From contig NW_006768775.1 in assembly GCF_000204055.1 (NCBI RefSeq), positions 372,001 through 436,000 of the forward strand: a DNA stretch of 64,000 nt, given 5' to 3'. Both the position numbers and the translations under genes were made by a program. Positions 23,216 through 34,944 of the stretch are shown here, in pieces. The notes under the pieces are model-generated. The model ran no database searches. It was not told where the DNA came from and saw only the letters and a list, made by a program, of their open reading frames with translations. The stretch comes from Melampsora larici-populina 98AG31 (Eukaryota; Basidiomycota; Pucciniomycetes; Pucciniales; Melampsoraceae). Every line of letters begins with the position of its first letter. Position 1 is the stretch's first letter.

Positions 23216-26200
23216 GCACCCTTGCTCTTGCTTGAGAAGGGAGTAACTTTGTAAGGAAAGTAGTAACAAAGGAGATCATAGATTTTAGAAGACCAAGACT
23301 AATCCGGGACAGAGTAAAGGTCCAAGCACACAAAAGTACAAATGTAACACCACTCATGTCCTTTAGCAAAAGAAGTATATACTTCTTGCTCTGGAAGCTC
23401 TCAATCTTCCTCTACATCAAGACTTCTCCTTAACTCATTCCTTCATACTCACTAATATTATTTTATACATCAGAACCCATTAACAATTCATTTTGACCAC
23501 CCACCCACCCAACATACACATGTAGATATAATATACAGTTGTTGTGAGAAGTATTGGTAACTTTTGAGGTGATGGGTGTTGCCAAGTTTTAACTAGAGTT
23601 TATCTGTGGCCCAAGACTCTGTTTTCTTTGATGTCACAGGCCTAAACCTTGTTTGGCTCCTGCAATATGCTTCTATCTCACGGTACACATGGTCAAAAAG
23701 GAGTTTTTTTCAGTTTTTTCCAGTTTTGGATCAAATCCCAACACAACACAAAATAAAAAAAGTTACTGTTAGTTCTCACAACAGCTGTAATAGTACAGGA
23801 GGTGAGCACAAGACAAAGGAGAACTCTCCAAAGACAGTCTTTTGTGGACCTTCTCCACAATCAGGTCTTGCAATGTGTAGATTTCAATAAGGAACAATAT
23901 TTATAAGCAGAGACCTAAATCCAACTATAAACCTTCCCTCACCTAGACATAAACTAGGGAGGGAAAGGATGATCCTTTTTTTGAACTATTTCATTGTCTT
24001 CATCCTCCTGAAATGCATCAAAACCATTAAGTTAGAACAAATTCAAATTACATGATTATATACAACTTCAAGAAACATCAAGGCAGACGAAGCTAAACAG
24101 ATATTGACAAATCCAGAGTTACATAGATAGAAGGTGTGTGATGAAGGGGGTAGTAGGATAGTGTTAGAAAAAGATTTATTGGGATTAATTAGGGAGAGAT
24201 GCTTTGAATGTTGTTGTTTTATGTTGTGACCGTGAAAATTTGTGACCTGATTGTTTTTCTTATTAACCCCCCACCTCTCTCCTCTGAATCTTTTTCCCCC
24301 CTTGGGTAAATTGATTCTAAAGGCAAGAGTAAAACAGAGTCTCTTATTATTTTTCTATCATAGTGAGCTCAGCTGAACCTTTACTTTGTCCTCTTATATT
24401 TCTTTTTATGGCGCTCTTTTTCTTTCTCAATCTTGTCTTCTTACTCTATAGTTCTTTCTATCACTTTAAAATCCTCCTCTGTCCCTTTCTTCAGGTTTGT
24501 CTAAGAGAACTTGTCTACTGTCATTGTTAGCCAGTGCCTCATCAGCATAAGAGCTAAGAGCTTCTGTCTACCTTCTTAAAGGTTTCTTTATCCATCACAC
24601 AGTGTTGAGCGTTTATTCCTGAACTCTTACACCTTCTATGCAATAAACATGATGTGATAAGATTGAATGGATCCCCTGAGCTTGGGGACGTGGATAGCTG
24701 CCAAGACCTGAGAAGCCAGTGGACCCAAGTATCTGGTCAATTCTAGAAAGAGTTGACAAGAAATTCAATTGTAGAATTTTCCCCAATGCTTTCAGAAAAA
24801 TTTGTGTTTACAAAATTCACCTCAGCAACTAGCCAACAGCAAACATCATTAGTGCAAGAAATTTTGGTTCCTTCCTCCCACCCCTGTGCCCTACCTTGCA
24901 GAGGACCTGGTTTTGTACAGTAGTCTACGGCCACACACCCATACCCAAACACACTACCAAACTAGTTACCAATTGGTCTTATAGCATTGGACTACTGTAT
25001 GAGACAAGGTCTTTCCTGTTGCGGCTGGCCTGGCTAGGCACCGTAGGTGCCTAGGCATCTCACCCGTTTTTGGTTTAGCCTAGGTGGAATATCTAATAAT
25101 GTTTAGATTAGGCTGGTTTCTTTATTTGTTTGTTTTGCGTCATAGTTGTTGTGCCTAGCTGAAACATGTTTCATATATAAAGCTATTGTTTCTTCTTGAA
25201 TAGTGTTATTCTCTATTGTCACAATTTGTTTGTTTCAGTAGATCTCAACTAACACTAGTTTTATCTAGTTTGCGTTTCATCCCCTTACGTCTCTACATTT
25301 CCATGTGGAATTGTATGAGCATCACTTTTGATTCAAAAAATATGTATACAAAACATATTCAGATCACTCAGGTATGTACACCTTAGCCCTGAGCACACCC
25401 CATAGTAGAAGGGGAAAGCAAGAGATCTGATGCTGTGGTGAGAGAATTGGTGGCCTCTGAGACTGCTGTGATGCAGGAGTAAGAATTTTCACACTCCTGT
25501 ATCTTCCTCTGGAGTCTGAACCAGTCTCTCCTAAGACTTATGTATTAGGTCTCATGCCTCTGTATTTCCTCGTCTTACACATTGTACCTTTGGTGTAAGC
25601 TTCCCATCTGATGACATTTTGAGAGTCACCAATTCTGAAAAGAGATGAGCTGCTGATAAACCTCCAGAATCATCATGATGTTTGCATAACTTCTCATAAA
25701 CATCTTGAGGTGAGGTACAGGTCCTGATCACCTGTAATTTCTCATCATCATCTGTGGCATGAATTGCTGCAAATGCTTGAAGCAGGTTGGTCTTGTGGTC
25801 ATCTAGAGCTGTGGGATTGGTAGGAGCTTTGATGTCACACAGAAGGTACTTAGAGAGCTTCAGAATTCAAACATTCAAGTCTTTCATGATCATGAGAAAC
25901 ACATTTTCCCATTACTTTCCAGTTTTTGCATAATAAATTCCTTCACATGGTTCCTGCTGCAAGTGATAATGAGGATTTTTATTTTTAAAGTATTTTTTTG
26001 ATAGAAATTGATGAATCTAATAAAGTACAGTCATGTCCTTTCAAATGATTTCATTTCTCCCGTTGTATCTGGATATGGGGTACTCCGTGTGTAACAGTGT
26101 GATGAGGTTTTGTACTTGATTTGGATGCTGTTTGTGTACCCTTTGAATGATCTAGCAGTCCCTGTAGAATTATGATGTGAATGAGATGCCCAAGAGGGAT

Positions 26201-26369
26201 GATCAGAGGAAGTAGCAAAGAGTGTATTGAGTTTGGCAATCTGATCTTTGGTGTCTGACCTGGTACCACCTTGACATGTGGAAGGACTGGCTGAGCCAGT
26301 AAAGCAGATTGAAGTGATGTCAAAAGGGAGCTCAGATGCAGGGAGATTCTTGTCTTTTACCACGAATTA
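23216..26369. other. AT-rich sequence without a supported gene
   Basis: Contains pyrimidine-rich stretches (24300-24600), a small palindrome GGCACCGTAGGTGCC near 25036, and minus-strand frames at 26031-26363 with no recognisable content. Confidence 0.3.
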
Positions 26370-26487
26370 GCAATTAGTCACGTGACCCGGTCCGTGACTG
26401 CGCAAGCATTCGTCCAAATTTCAAAAGTCTATTATCCTAACTTTTTCGTCACTCTTGACTCACCTCTTCAACGCGATACCGGCCGAC

Positions 26488-28173
26488 ATGGAGGTCGACG
26501 ACGCGACGGACTCGGGCCAGAAGGAGCAGAGTACCCTAGGGAACACTACTCCAACTCGCGACGCGTCCAACGCGTTTATCAATCCTGTTGGACCCCAAGA
26601 AAGACCAAAAACGACTGGCCCCAACGCCCCCCTCGTTTTCGACAAAGATAGTCTGGCCCAAGGACTTACCCAATCTCCGTCGATCCAGGTGTCTGACCTG
26701 GGCAATTTCTCAAAGAAAAGATCAAGGTTGGATTCGGCTGGACTAGCAGCCGAAAACCAAGCGACGGAGTTGGCAGGTACTCCCAGGTCAAATCGAATCG
26801 CTCTCCTATGCCCAGGAGCTGAGTCTAAATCTCTTAAGGAGTTGATTAGCAAGCTCCTGGAGGTGGTCAAGTCAGGCTTTCCGCTAGCCAACAAATCAAA
26901 AACAACGAAAAAGATCCAGGTCGATGTCGACACAGCCGCCGACATCCTGGTCTTAACAGGAGCTGTACATGACCAGGTCATGTACGAAGACGCTCGAAAA
27001 AACTTCACAACACCAGAAGCCCTATTGGGACCAACCAAACAACGATCGATAGTATTCAAAGGAAAAGAAACCGAGGATAAGCTTGACGCTATACTCGAAA
27101 TCCTTTCGTTACAAGCATCAGCTGGTACTAAAAGCCCACAGCAACCACAAAAGAAAGGCACTCAGGCCCCATCATATGCACTAGCAGCGTCTAAACACGC
27201 ACCGACAAACAACAACAACACCAACTCGGGGAAATCTTCATCGTATACGAAGTCAAACCCCCCTCGACAAACACCAAAGGCAAAATCAACTAATGTCATC
27301 ACACTAGTCCATGAACCGGGTACAAATATCACCCATCCAAACCACTCCAATGCTAAACTGATCAACGAGCTCAACACGACCTTCAGAGCATACCAGATTA
27401 AAATGAAACCGGAAGATACGTCGGCCATTGAGATTAAGAGCGTGAGACGCCATCCATCACATGACATTGATGTATACTTTGAAACAGCTGCGCACGCGGC
27501 TAAAGTCAGAGCATTACCAAGAACATGGTTACAAGGATTCTCAAAAACGCTAACCTTGAAAGAGGCCCGTCACGAGGTTATTGTAAACGGTATTTCTACA
27601 ACTTTTGATCCAAATGTACCAGACCACTGCGAAGAACTCCAAGCATGTAATGGAGATCTTCTAAAAGATATGTTATTTGTCCGATGGCTTAATCCAAAAG
27701 CTATTGAAGACCCAAATAAGCGCCACTTGTCTATCTTGATTGGATTAAAGAGTGAGGAACAGGCTCAGAAATGCGTAGCCAATAAAATTTGGCATGGCAG
27801 AGGCAAACACCTCACCTTTAAGAGTGGCCCACCTCCACAAAGGTGCTACAACTGTCAAAAGTTGGGACATACAGCACCGTCTTGCCCAATTGACCCCATT
27901 TGCCCGTTCTGTGGCGACAAACACCACGCACACAGCTGCCCCCAAAAAGAAAAATCTGAGATGAAGTGCACAGCATGTGCGAGAAAGAAACTACAACTTG
28001 AGCCCCTGACGAACCTCAAGACTTTCTTTGCCTCAAAACCAGCTGACATCATTCACCATCCCTTCAGCCCACTATGTCCAACAAAGATTGCGGCGAGCGC
28101 CGGACCATATAACCCGAGCAGCTCCCCAAAAATCATCATCATAGAAAGCGAAGACATGAATTTATCCCAATGA
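26488..28173 (+). CDS. LINE ORF1, Gag-like nucleic-acid-binding protein
   Basis: 561 residues if started at the first ATG in frame (26488, MEVDDATDSGQ); the frame is open upstream to a TTG at 26455. It is presumed to coat the LINE RNA. The N-terminal half is low-complexity, the middle (about residues 270-430) is the conserved ORF1 region, and two zinc knuckles follow: CYNCQKLGHTAPSC near 452 and CPFCGDKHHAHSC near 474, the usual CCHC pair of LINE ORF1 proteins. The stop TGA overlaps the ATG of ORF2 as ATGA, so ORF2 may be made by reinitiation after termination. Confidence 0.85.
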   Translation: MEVDDATDSGQKEQSTLGNTTPTRDASNAFINPVGPQERPKTTGPNAPLVFDKDSLAQGLTQSPSIQVSDLGNFSKKRSRLDSAGLAAENQATELAGTPRSNRIALLCPGAESKSLKELISKLLEVVKSGFPLANKSKTTKKIQVDVDTAADILVLTGAVHDQVMYEDARKNFTTPEALLGPTKQRSIVFKGKETEDKLDAILEILSLQASAGTKSPQQPQKKGTQAPSYALAASKHAPTNNNNTNSGKSSSYTKSNPPRQTPKAKSTNVITLVHEPGTNITHPNHSNAKLINELNTTFRAYQIKMKPEDTSAIEIKSVRRHPSHDIDVYFETAAHAAKVRALPRTWLQGFSKTLTLKEARHEVIVNGISTTFDPNVPDHCEELQACNGDLLKDMLFVRWLNPKAIEDPNKRHLSILIGLKSEEQAQKCVANKIWHGRGKHLTFKSGPPPQRCYNCQKLGHTAPSCPIDPICPFCGDKHHAHSCPQKEKSEMKCTACARKKLQLEPLTNLKTFFASKPADIIHHPFSPLCPTKIAASAGPYNPSSSPKIIIIESEDMNLSQ

Positions 28174-31100
28174 TAGAAACACGCCTTCGCAAACTCATCA
28201 CATCACAAGACACAACGGCAATACTACAATTAAACTGCCACCGCTCACAGCACGTAATGTATTCCTTATTTAATCATGAACTCACCAATAATTTTTCTAT
28301 TATAGCTCTCCAAGAGCCCCACATCAACAGACTAGATTACCTACCCCCTAACCAAACGAACTGGATTCTAATCAGCCCAACAGCAGCCAAGAAGAATGAA
28401 GAATCAAGACCTAGGGCCTGTCTTTATATCCAAAAGGACCTTCAAGCGGCAATCAATCCAATCACATCACCCTCACGAGACATAGCAGCGTGTACGGTAA
28501 CTATTAACGACTTTTCACTCCTCATCACAAATGTATATAACGCGCCAAAAACCTTTACGGGGTTTGAGGCGTGGGACACGCTAATGACCAAACTCCCACT
28601 CCAACTCCAGCTCCTACCGACAATAGTAGTGACCGATGCTAATTTACATTCCCCAGCATGGAACCCACTACACAGCAACAACACCGAAAAAGCAGCAGAA
28701 GACCTCATCGACCTCATGTCCAAATGGGACCTACACCTGAGATCACCAGCAGGACAGCCTACATTTGGCCTTGGCTCAACAACGACACGAGGGACTACCA
28801 TAGATTTGGTATGGGTGAACGAACAACTTGAAGATGTTATTCAAGCCTGTCTGGTAGACACAGAAGACATCACAAATCATTTTTCGGATCACCAATCTTT
28901 AATCACCACATTTACCACAAAATCCCACGAAGTAACGACAGGAAACGAAAATCGACGCAAGAACTGGAATAAAGTTGATACTCCGGCACTACTCATGGAC
29001 TTACGAACAGCACTTCCAAAAGTAAGACGACTAACGACACAAACTGACATTGATGATTTTGACAGAAGCCTGCGAAACTCAATCACCGAAGCGCTTAACA
29101 AAAACTCACCAAACAAAGCAGCCCCAGGTAAGCATAAACATTGGTGGATACCCGAGGTGCTAGATCCTCTCAGGAAAGAAGCACAACGTCTGCACCGAAT
29201 CTTCAAAAACGACAAATCGGAAGAAAACAAGACAAACTACAAAAAAGCACGAAACATATTCAACAAGAAAGTCGACAAGATGAAAGAAAACAGCTGGAAG
29301 ATTTACTTGTCAACACTAACTCATGAAACGCTATTCCAAGCTAAAAGGTTTGCATCAGGACGAAAACCGTCAGCGCTAGTCAACACCTTGATTTCAAACT
29401 CAGGTAATGTTATATGCTCAACAAACAAGGAGAAAGCTAAACTTCTCTTTCAGACAACGTGTGTGGCAACTGCCCCCTGTCAAATAGCCGAGTCTGAAAT
29501 CCTCAGCTTCCCAATCAGCCCAGAAAACCGAACATCAGAACAAAGCATGCCAGACTTCTTCAGTTATCTGACTGAGGAAAACATCAAATCGGTCATAACG
29601 AGCGTTCCGCCACTCAAGGCACCGGGAGCCGATATGCTCCAAAATTGGGTTTGGTGTAAAGTTTGGCAACAAGCTAAAGCTCAAATACGCTCACTATTTC
29701 TACAAATCACAGAAACCGGGTTGATACCCCAAGATTGGAAGCAGGCCCGTACCATCATGTTACCCAAACCAGGGAAGCCAGACTATACAGCGGCCTCAGC
29801 GTATAGACCAATAGCGCTCTTGCTGACATTAAGTAAGATCTACAAAAAATTATTGACTAAACATCTCTCAGAACAGGTGGAGAAAAAACGATTACTCCAT
29901 GAAGATCACTACGGTGGTAGACCAAATAAATCAGGACACAAGGCTCTTACACACCTGGTTTCCTGGATACGAAAAGAATGGACAAGAGGTAATGTGGTGG
30001 GTGCACTCTTTGCTGATGTGAAATCAGCGTTCCCATCAGTGCACCACCCCAGACTACTCGCCATCCTCGAAAGAAAAGGTTTTCATGACCAAACACTCAA
30101 TCTACTTCACAACTTCCTCGACAACCGCTCAACAACCTTATCATTCAATGGATTCGAGTCAGAGCCCTTCAAGCTAACGCACGGACTCCCACAAGGATCT
30201 CCGCTTTCACCTCTCATGTACCTCTTATACAACAACGGCTTATTAGAAACAACAGATAGCATCAATAATGCATCCGCCTTGGGTTTTATTGATGACGTAG
30301 TTCTTCTTACCACAGCATCCGACAAACACCGACTACGATCTCAAATGCAAACATTAGCTTACAGGCAGAACGTCTGGGCCCAAGACCATGGGGCTATTTT
30401 CGACACAAAAAAGACCTTTTGGGTCATTTTTAATCCCAAAGAAATTGAAGACCCGCCAACAATGAGCTTCGCCGATAGAAAACACATCCTACCAGAGGAA
30501 AAAGCGAAGTGGTTAGGTATAATCATTGATAATAAACTAACCTTTAACCAACACAGGAGCGCAGTACTGGCAAAAGGCCGACAAAGAGCAGGCTTCCTAG
30601 CAACTCTTTCGAAAGCAGAGTGGGGTATATCACCACGACTGATGAACACGCTAATAACGACCACAATTCATACAGCTCTCGATTACGGGGTAGCGGCATG
30701 GTTACCTTTTGAACCACCGAAATACTTCATCAAGGACTTAACCACAATAGACAACATTTGCGCAAGAGCTGCATTGGGAGCCTTACCATCAACACCAGGG
30801 GTTTTCCTCAAACACGACGCCAACCTTACTCCGCCAGGCATAAGAATCCAGAGTAAGATCATGAATTTTATGGCGACATCGCTAACAAAACCTCCACATT
30901 CGCCCATCTACAGTTTTGTCAAACAGGCGCAAAACTCAAACCCAAGATGCCACCACAACCCTTATCACAGGTTCTTCCAACACGCGATCAGCAAGGAATT
31001 GTCCGAGTTCATTCAACAAATCCCGCTCGACCCAACTGACATACTGACAAGACCGTCTAATTACACGACTATTATACAAGAAAATGAAACAATAGCTAAG

Positions 31101-31994
31101 ACAGAAGCTAACAAACTAACTGACACAATAGAACATGTTGTGATTTTCACTGATGGTTCTAGAATTCCGAAAGGCACAACCGCAGCAGCGGCGTGGTGCA
31201 AAAACACGAAAAAGTCAACTTCCGAACACCTAGGAACGGCACGAATGCACGGGATTTACCAGGCAGAATACAGAGGAGTCCAGATGGGACTCACAATGGC
31301 GTTACAAACGGCTTCGGTCCACACACGGAGGACGACCATATTACTCGATAACCAAAGCGTTATAAAGGATTTAAGATCCAATAAACTTCCTATTACCACT
31401 CTTGACGACAGAAAAGAAACTTACAAACTGATGACTTACCTACACAGGACTTTCCCGAACATGAGAATCACGATACGATGGTGCCCTGGTCATGTGGGAG
31501 TATACGGAAACGAAATAGTGGATGAAATCGCCAACAAAAAGGCAAGGAAGAAATTACCTAGCACATTCAAAGCAAAACCAACAGCCGCTAGTTTCGTTTC
31601 CGCAATCAAGGAATGGAAAACATCAAACTCAGAAATCACCAAACTGCCCAAGCTGAAGAGGCTCGGCCACCAACCACAACAAAAATCACACCTCAAACAC
31701 CTATCAAACCTCAACAAACATCAAATTAGCACAATCACGAAACTAAGGTCAGGACATATTGAATTGAATCAGTACCTGAACAAATTTGGACAGATCCACG
31801 ACCCAAGCTGTGAATGCCAAGAAGGCATTGAGTCAGTAGAACACTTTTTATTCACATGCAGAAAGTTCATTGAAGAACGAAAGAAATTTGAAGAAGAGCT
31901 GAAGAAACTCGAACTCAAAAGCAACACCTCAATCTTACACAAACCTATTGCTTATAAAGCCATTGCGCAATATTGTGATGATACCTCACTGTAA
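28170..31994 (+). CDS. LINE ORF2: endonuclease, reverse transcriptase, RNase H
   Basis: 1274 residues, intact. The N-terminal apurinic-type endonuclease domain has N in LQLNCHRS (about 22), E in ALQEPHIN (about 48), TDANLHSPAWNP (about 156), IDLVWV (about 211) and SDHQS (about 239). Reverse transcriptase: PKPGKPDYTAASAYRPIALL, ALFADVKSAFPSV (about 612), GLPQGSPLSP (about 672) and the catalytic FIDDV (about 704), an F variant of Y.DD. RNase H: FTDGS (about 992), AEYRG (about 1032), LLDNQS (about 1059) and GNEIVDEIA (about 1113), so the D-E-D-D set is present. The end has a C.C..G....H.....C cluster. It would nick target DNA and copy the LINE RNA into it. Frame starts within the ORF1 stop (ATGA). 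Confidence 0.92.
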   Translation: MIETRLRKLITSQDTTAILQLNCHRSQHVMYSLFNHELTNNFSIIALQEPHINRLDYLPPNQTNWILISPTAAKKNEESRPRACLYIQKDLQAAINPITSPSRDIAACTVTINDFSLLITNVYNAPKTFTGFEAWDTLMTKLPLQLQLLPTIVVTDANLHSPAWNPLHSNNTEKAAEDLIDLMSKWDLHLRSPAGQPTFGLGSTTTRGTTIDLVWVNEQLEDVIQACLVDTEDITNHFSDHQSLITTFTTKSHEVTTGNENRRKNWNKVDTPALLMDLRTALPKVRRLTTQTDIDDFDRSLRNSITEALNKNSPNKAAPGKHKHWWIPEVLDPLRKEAQRLHRIFKNDKSEENKTNYKKARNIFNKKVDKMKENSWKIYLSTLTHETLFQAKRFASGRKPSALVNTLISNSGNVICSTNKEKAKLLFQTTCVATAPCQIAESEILSFPISPENRTSEQSMPDFFSYLTEENIKSVITSVPPLKAPGADMLQNWVWCKVWQQAKAQIRSLFLQITETGLIPQDWKQARTIMLPKPGKPDYTAASAYRPIALLLTLSKIYKKLLTKHLSEQVEKKRLLHEDHYGGRPNKSGHKALTHLVSWIRKEWTRGNVVGALFADVKSAFPSVHHPRLLAILERKGFHDQTLNLLHNFLDNRSTTLSFNGFESEPFKLTHGLPQGSPLSPLMYLLYNNGLLETTDSINNASALGFIDDVVLLTTASDKHRLRSQMQTLAYRQNVWAQDHGAIFDTKKTFWVIFNPKEIEDPPTMSFADRKHILPEEKAKWLGIIIDNKLTFNQHRSAVLAKGRQRAGFLATLSKAEWGISPRLMNTLITTTIHTALDYGVAAWLPFEPPKYFIKDLTTIDNICARAALGALPSTPGVFLKHDANLTPPGIRIQSKIMNFMATSLTKPPHSPIYSFVKQAQNSNPRCHHNPYHRFFQHAISKELSEFIQQIPLDPTDILTRPSNYTTIIQENETIAKTEANKLTDTIEHVVIFTDGSRIPKGTTAAAAWCKNTKKSTSEHLGTARMHGIYQAEYRGVQMGLTMALQTASVHTRRTTILLDNQSVIKDLRSNKLPITTLDDRKETYKLMTYLHRTFPNMRITIRWCPGHVGVYGNEIVDEIANKKARKKLPSTFKAKPTAASFVSAIKEWKTSNSEITKLPKLKRLGHQPQQKSHLKHLSNLNKHQISTITKLRSGHIELNQYLNKFGQIHDPSCECQEGIESVEHFLFTCRKFIEERKKFEEELKKLELKSNTSILHKPIAYKAIAQYCDDTSL

Positions 31995-32060
31995 ACATCA
32001 TTCAACTTCCCCAATTTGGCAGAGGAAAATGATTAATAGTACAGTTTTTCATAAAAGAAT

Positions 32061-33484
32061 CTAATACTGCACACCTGGGCCATTTCACCCACACTACATA
32101 TGTGCAGCAAGCTAAGTCAATAGTTGTCTATCATGTACATACAGGTCTGCTCAGTTTTTTGCCCATCAGAATAAATAAATCACATGTTATACCACATGTA
32201 ACTTTTTCGACTTTGAAATTTTTTTCCCAAAAATTCACTACATATAATTCTGTAGCTGCTCAGGCAATATTGTTGAAGCTATGTCTTAGTAACAGAAAGT
32301 GTGTTACATGCAGTTGAGTTGATGAGATCACACCAAAACATTGAGTCAGTGTATGTAGTCAATCTTTTGGCAGCTTTTTTCAATCTGAAAGAAGTTACAG
32401 CATGTATTACATATGAATAACTTGTCCTGATGAGCAGATAACTGAGCAGAACTGTATGTACATGATAACCACATATTCACTGAGCCTGCTACACATATGT
32501 AGTGTGGGTGTTATGGCTCAGGTGTGGAGTGATAGACCATTTTATGACAAATCATACTCCCAATCATTTTTCCCTGCCCACTTGGGGAACCCAAATAATG
32601 TCTGCAGTGACCTGGAGACTGAAAAGTCGCTGGAGCTGGGCAACAATCAACGACGAAACCACGCCAACACAAAGGCAACAACCAAGAGAATAAGTTTTTC
32701 AATTTCCATCCTTTAGCGCCGTACATTATAAAAACCACATATGTAAAATAGATGAAACAGCCAACAGCAACCCTTTCCCCTGACACAGCCAGAGGGGTTT
32801 TACCGGTGCTGGACATAGTAGATAGTGTTTGATAGCCTAGCGGCTCCAAAACACTTTAAGCAATGCAAAAAAAAAAAAAAAAATGCACCCATGTATGATT
32901 ATCATAGTGGATCATGTACACTGACCAGCCTATCCTTCACTTGTCACAGAGACAAGTGTAAAGATCAAAAGTTATGCAGGCTGTTGATGGCAATTGTCAA
33001 TGATTCCAACTGAGCTCTGATCATGGGTGAGATACCTTTGTCCCCCCTTTGGAAATTGATGGTGCTGGGGTATAAGATCTTAGGCATCTGGTCCTATGCT
33101 AGGGCAGAACAAGTTTCTGGCTGATAATTGTAACACAGGCTCCAAACAACCTTATCATGTAGGCTCTGAAGCACATCATATGGTCTTGAGCACATAGAAA
33201 GAGCTGCCCAGAAAATGCTGACATTGCAAACTCAATAAAGCCACAAATGTACGCGAGATTTCAAGATGATACCAAATGAATCCAGGCGCAACAGGTAAAG
33301 AAGACAAACATAGATTGTACACATTGGCTCCTGGCAACAAACGACCATCAATATCCCAGTCAAACTAATCAAGGATCGACTTTCACCAGACCCAGCGTCC
33401 TTTCCGTGGGAATCAAATCTGGGTGTAAGACTGCTATTGATGCCGAAGGAGAGCTGCGATTGTGAATCACGCCAGCGTAAAACT
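32061..33484. other. No gene seen; 3' flank of the LINE
   Basis: AT-rich, with a 17-base A run near 32866. Open frames at 32456-32849 overlap on both strands and match nothing recognised. Confidence 0.3.
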
Positions 33485-34243
33485 TTATGGATTGCCAGGT
33501 TGGTCCTTGTATGCTCCTATGTCCAAGTACACGGCAGTGTCAGGAGATTGAACATCACCGATCATGATGGTAGAGTACTAATTCAGGATTCGATGATGTC
33601 AGGGTTTCACGTATGTACAGTCTCAGGAGAAGATCACGATATTAACAAGACACTTACGCCTTGGCATTGGTTCCAAGAAGTCTGGAAGGCATTCGCCACA
33701 GCCGCCTTAGAGCTAAAGATTGCAGAGAGTCAAAGTTGACAATAAGCTCCGACAGAAATTATCTGATGTTGATGAAATTGGCACAAGTTGGCTTACATGT
33801 GAATCGGTGAGGTTCCGTCCACGGTTCTCAACTTGAGCTAAACAAAGGAATTGTGATTAGTCAGCATAGCTATATGATTGGTTTTGGTTGAAGTATCTTG
33901 AGATTGGAAGACTCCTATGACTCACCTCGCAAGTCCGGTAACGAGATGGGATCATATTGCCATTGAAAATAATGGTGTCAGGACCACTGGGGAGAGGGAA
34001 TAGAGGTAAGGCTCTATGAATCCAACGCAGGAGCAATCAGTAATAGAGCAAAGTTGTAACACAAAGCATGGTAAAGAGCATCTCAGGTTTAGATCGACCA
34101 AGCAAGCAGAGGTAAACCAACGTTAAACAATGTTGCTCCTCGATCGTTATCGAACCTCGGGTCAAACACTCAGCATCGGCCAGTCCGAGAGTCATACAAA
34201 GAAAAGCTCCCGATAAGGTTACGAGTTTTAAAAGGGATATCAT
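33485..34243 (-). CDS. Small secreted cysteine-containing protein (effector candidate)
   Basis: Five exons assembled by eye: 34243-34122, 33986-33926, 33837-33797, 33712-33658 and 33577-33485, total 123 residues, with matching phases and GT..AG borders; the first donor GTTGGT is weak. The start is the only ATG giving a signal peptide: MISLLKLVTLSGAFLCMTLG, with likely cleavage after LADA. The mature part is about 99 residues with four cysteines (in AEC, QHC, RTC and NQC). Downstream the chain reads GPDTIIFNGNMIPSRYRTCE, then ISKAAVANAFQTSWNQCQG, and ends YLDIGAYKDQPGNP. It would be exported. Small size, signal peptide, cysteines and lack of a known domain fit rust candidate effectors, but function is not shown. 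Most single exons are too short to stand out as open frames. Confidence 0.72.
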
Positions 34244-34944
34244 TTTGCTATGTCGAGTGAAGTAGCGAATAATTTGTGGATTGAAAGTGCTGTTGTAAGT
34301 CAGGTGTAGAGCGGGAAAGACAAAATGACTATCAAAGGGCCGCCTTTAAAGAAAAACAAGTGGGCTGCGTACATGGAGGCCCGAGGGAGAGCGTATGTCA
34401 TGATGAAATAATTGCGTTTGAGCACCGCCTAGGTGGGAGGATCTTAAATTCTTCTTCCTCGCCTCAGTAGTACAGTGTGACATAGCACCTCGAATGAACG
34501 AAAACACTAAACTGATCACTGGATGTGCTCAATGATCGCTTGTACATGATGTAATAATTGGGGGTTGGCAAAAATTAAAGTTGTTGAGAGTTTGAAAGAG
34601 CAAACCATCAAGTGGATACCAAGCTGAAGTTCACTTCGATCATCGATGTCGACCCTACAAGTACTTTTTGGCGCAAGTGGCACAGCCATGCTCAGCTCCT
34701 TTGAACGTTGCCGAGGCGAGTTTTTGGGTTTTTCGTCGGGTTGCGGACGTGACCATGATCTCAAATCTTGACGATGTGGCGGAGAAATCTCATTGTAGGA
34801 TGATGCGATACGCTTTCTCACGATTTTTGTCTCACGCATCAGCCACGTTGTCGTCAATTATCACTCGGCCGGTTTGCTCCAAATATCGGCCATATCGACA
34901 GAGCTCGAGAACGAGCAAGCTTGCAAGGGAGGGATCAACCCATA
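34244..34944. other. Upstream region of the secreted protein gene
   Basis: Holds the promoter of the minus-strand gene. Overlapping frames on both strands at 34516-34976 have no recognisable content and are not called. Confidence 0.3.

Larger units (their letters stand above)
26370..32060 (+). mobile_element. Full-length Tad1-like LINE retrotransposon
   Basis: Two intact, overlapping open frames (ORF1 and ORF2) with a short leader before ORF1 and a short AT-rich 3' tail after ORF2. Domain order Gag-like CCHC protein, then endonuclease, reverse transcriptase, RNase H and CCHC-like end, fits the Tad1 or a related I-type clade. Codon use and base composition (more GC, A-rich on the coding strand) differ from the AT-rich flanks. 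Exact ends and target duplication could not be fixed: no long A-tail is seen at about 32040-32060. With no stop or frameshift in about 5.5 kb of coding, it looks young. Confidence 0.85.

Noticed and set aside
26460..27161. 233-codon minus frame opposite LINE ORF1
   Set aside because: Antisense shadow of ORF1; composition mirrors the coding strand.
32511..32849. 112-codon minus frame
   Set aside because: No start context, no recognisable content, overlaps a similar plus frame.
33437..33739. 100-codon plus frame
   Set aside because: Antisense to exons 4 and 5 of the secreted protein gene, which splices consistently on the minus strand.
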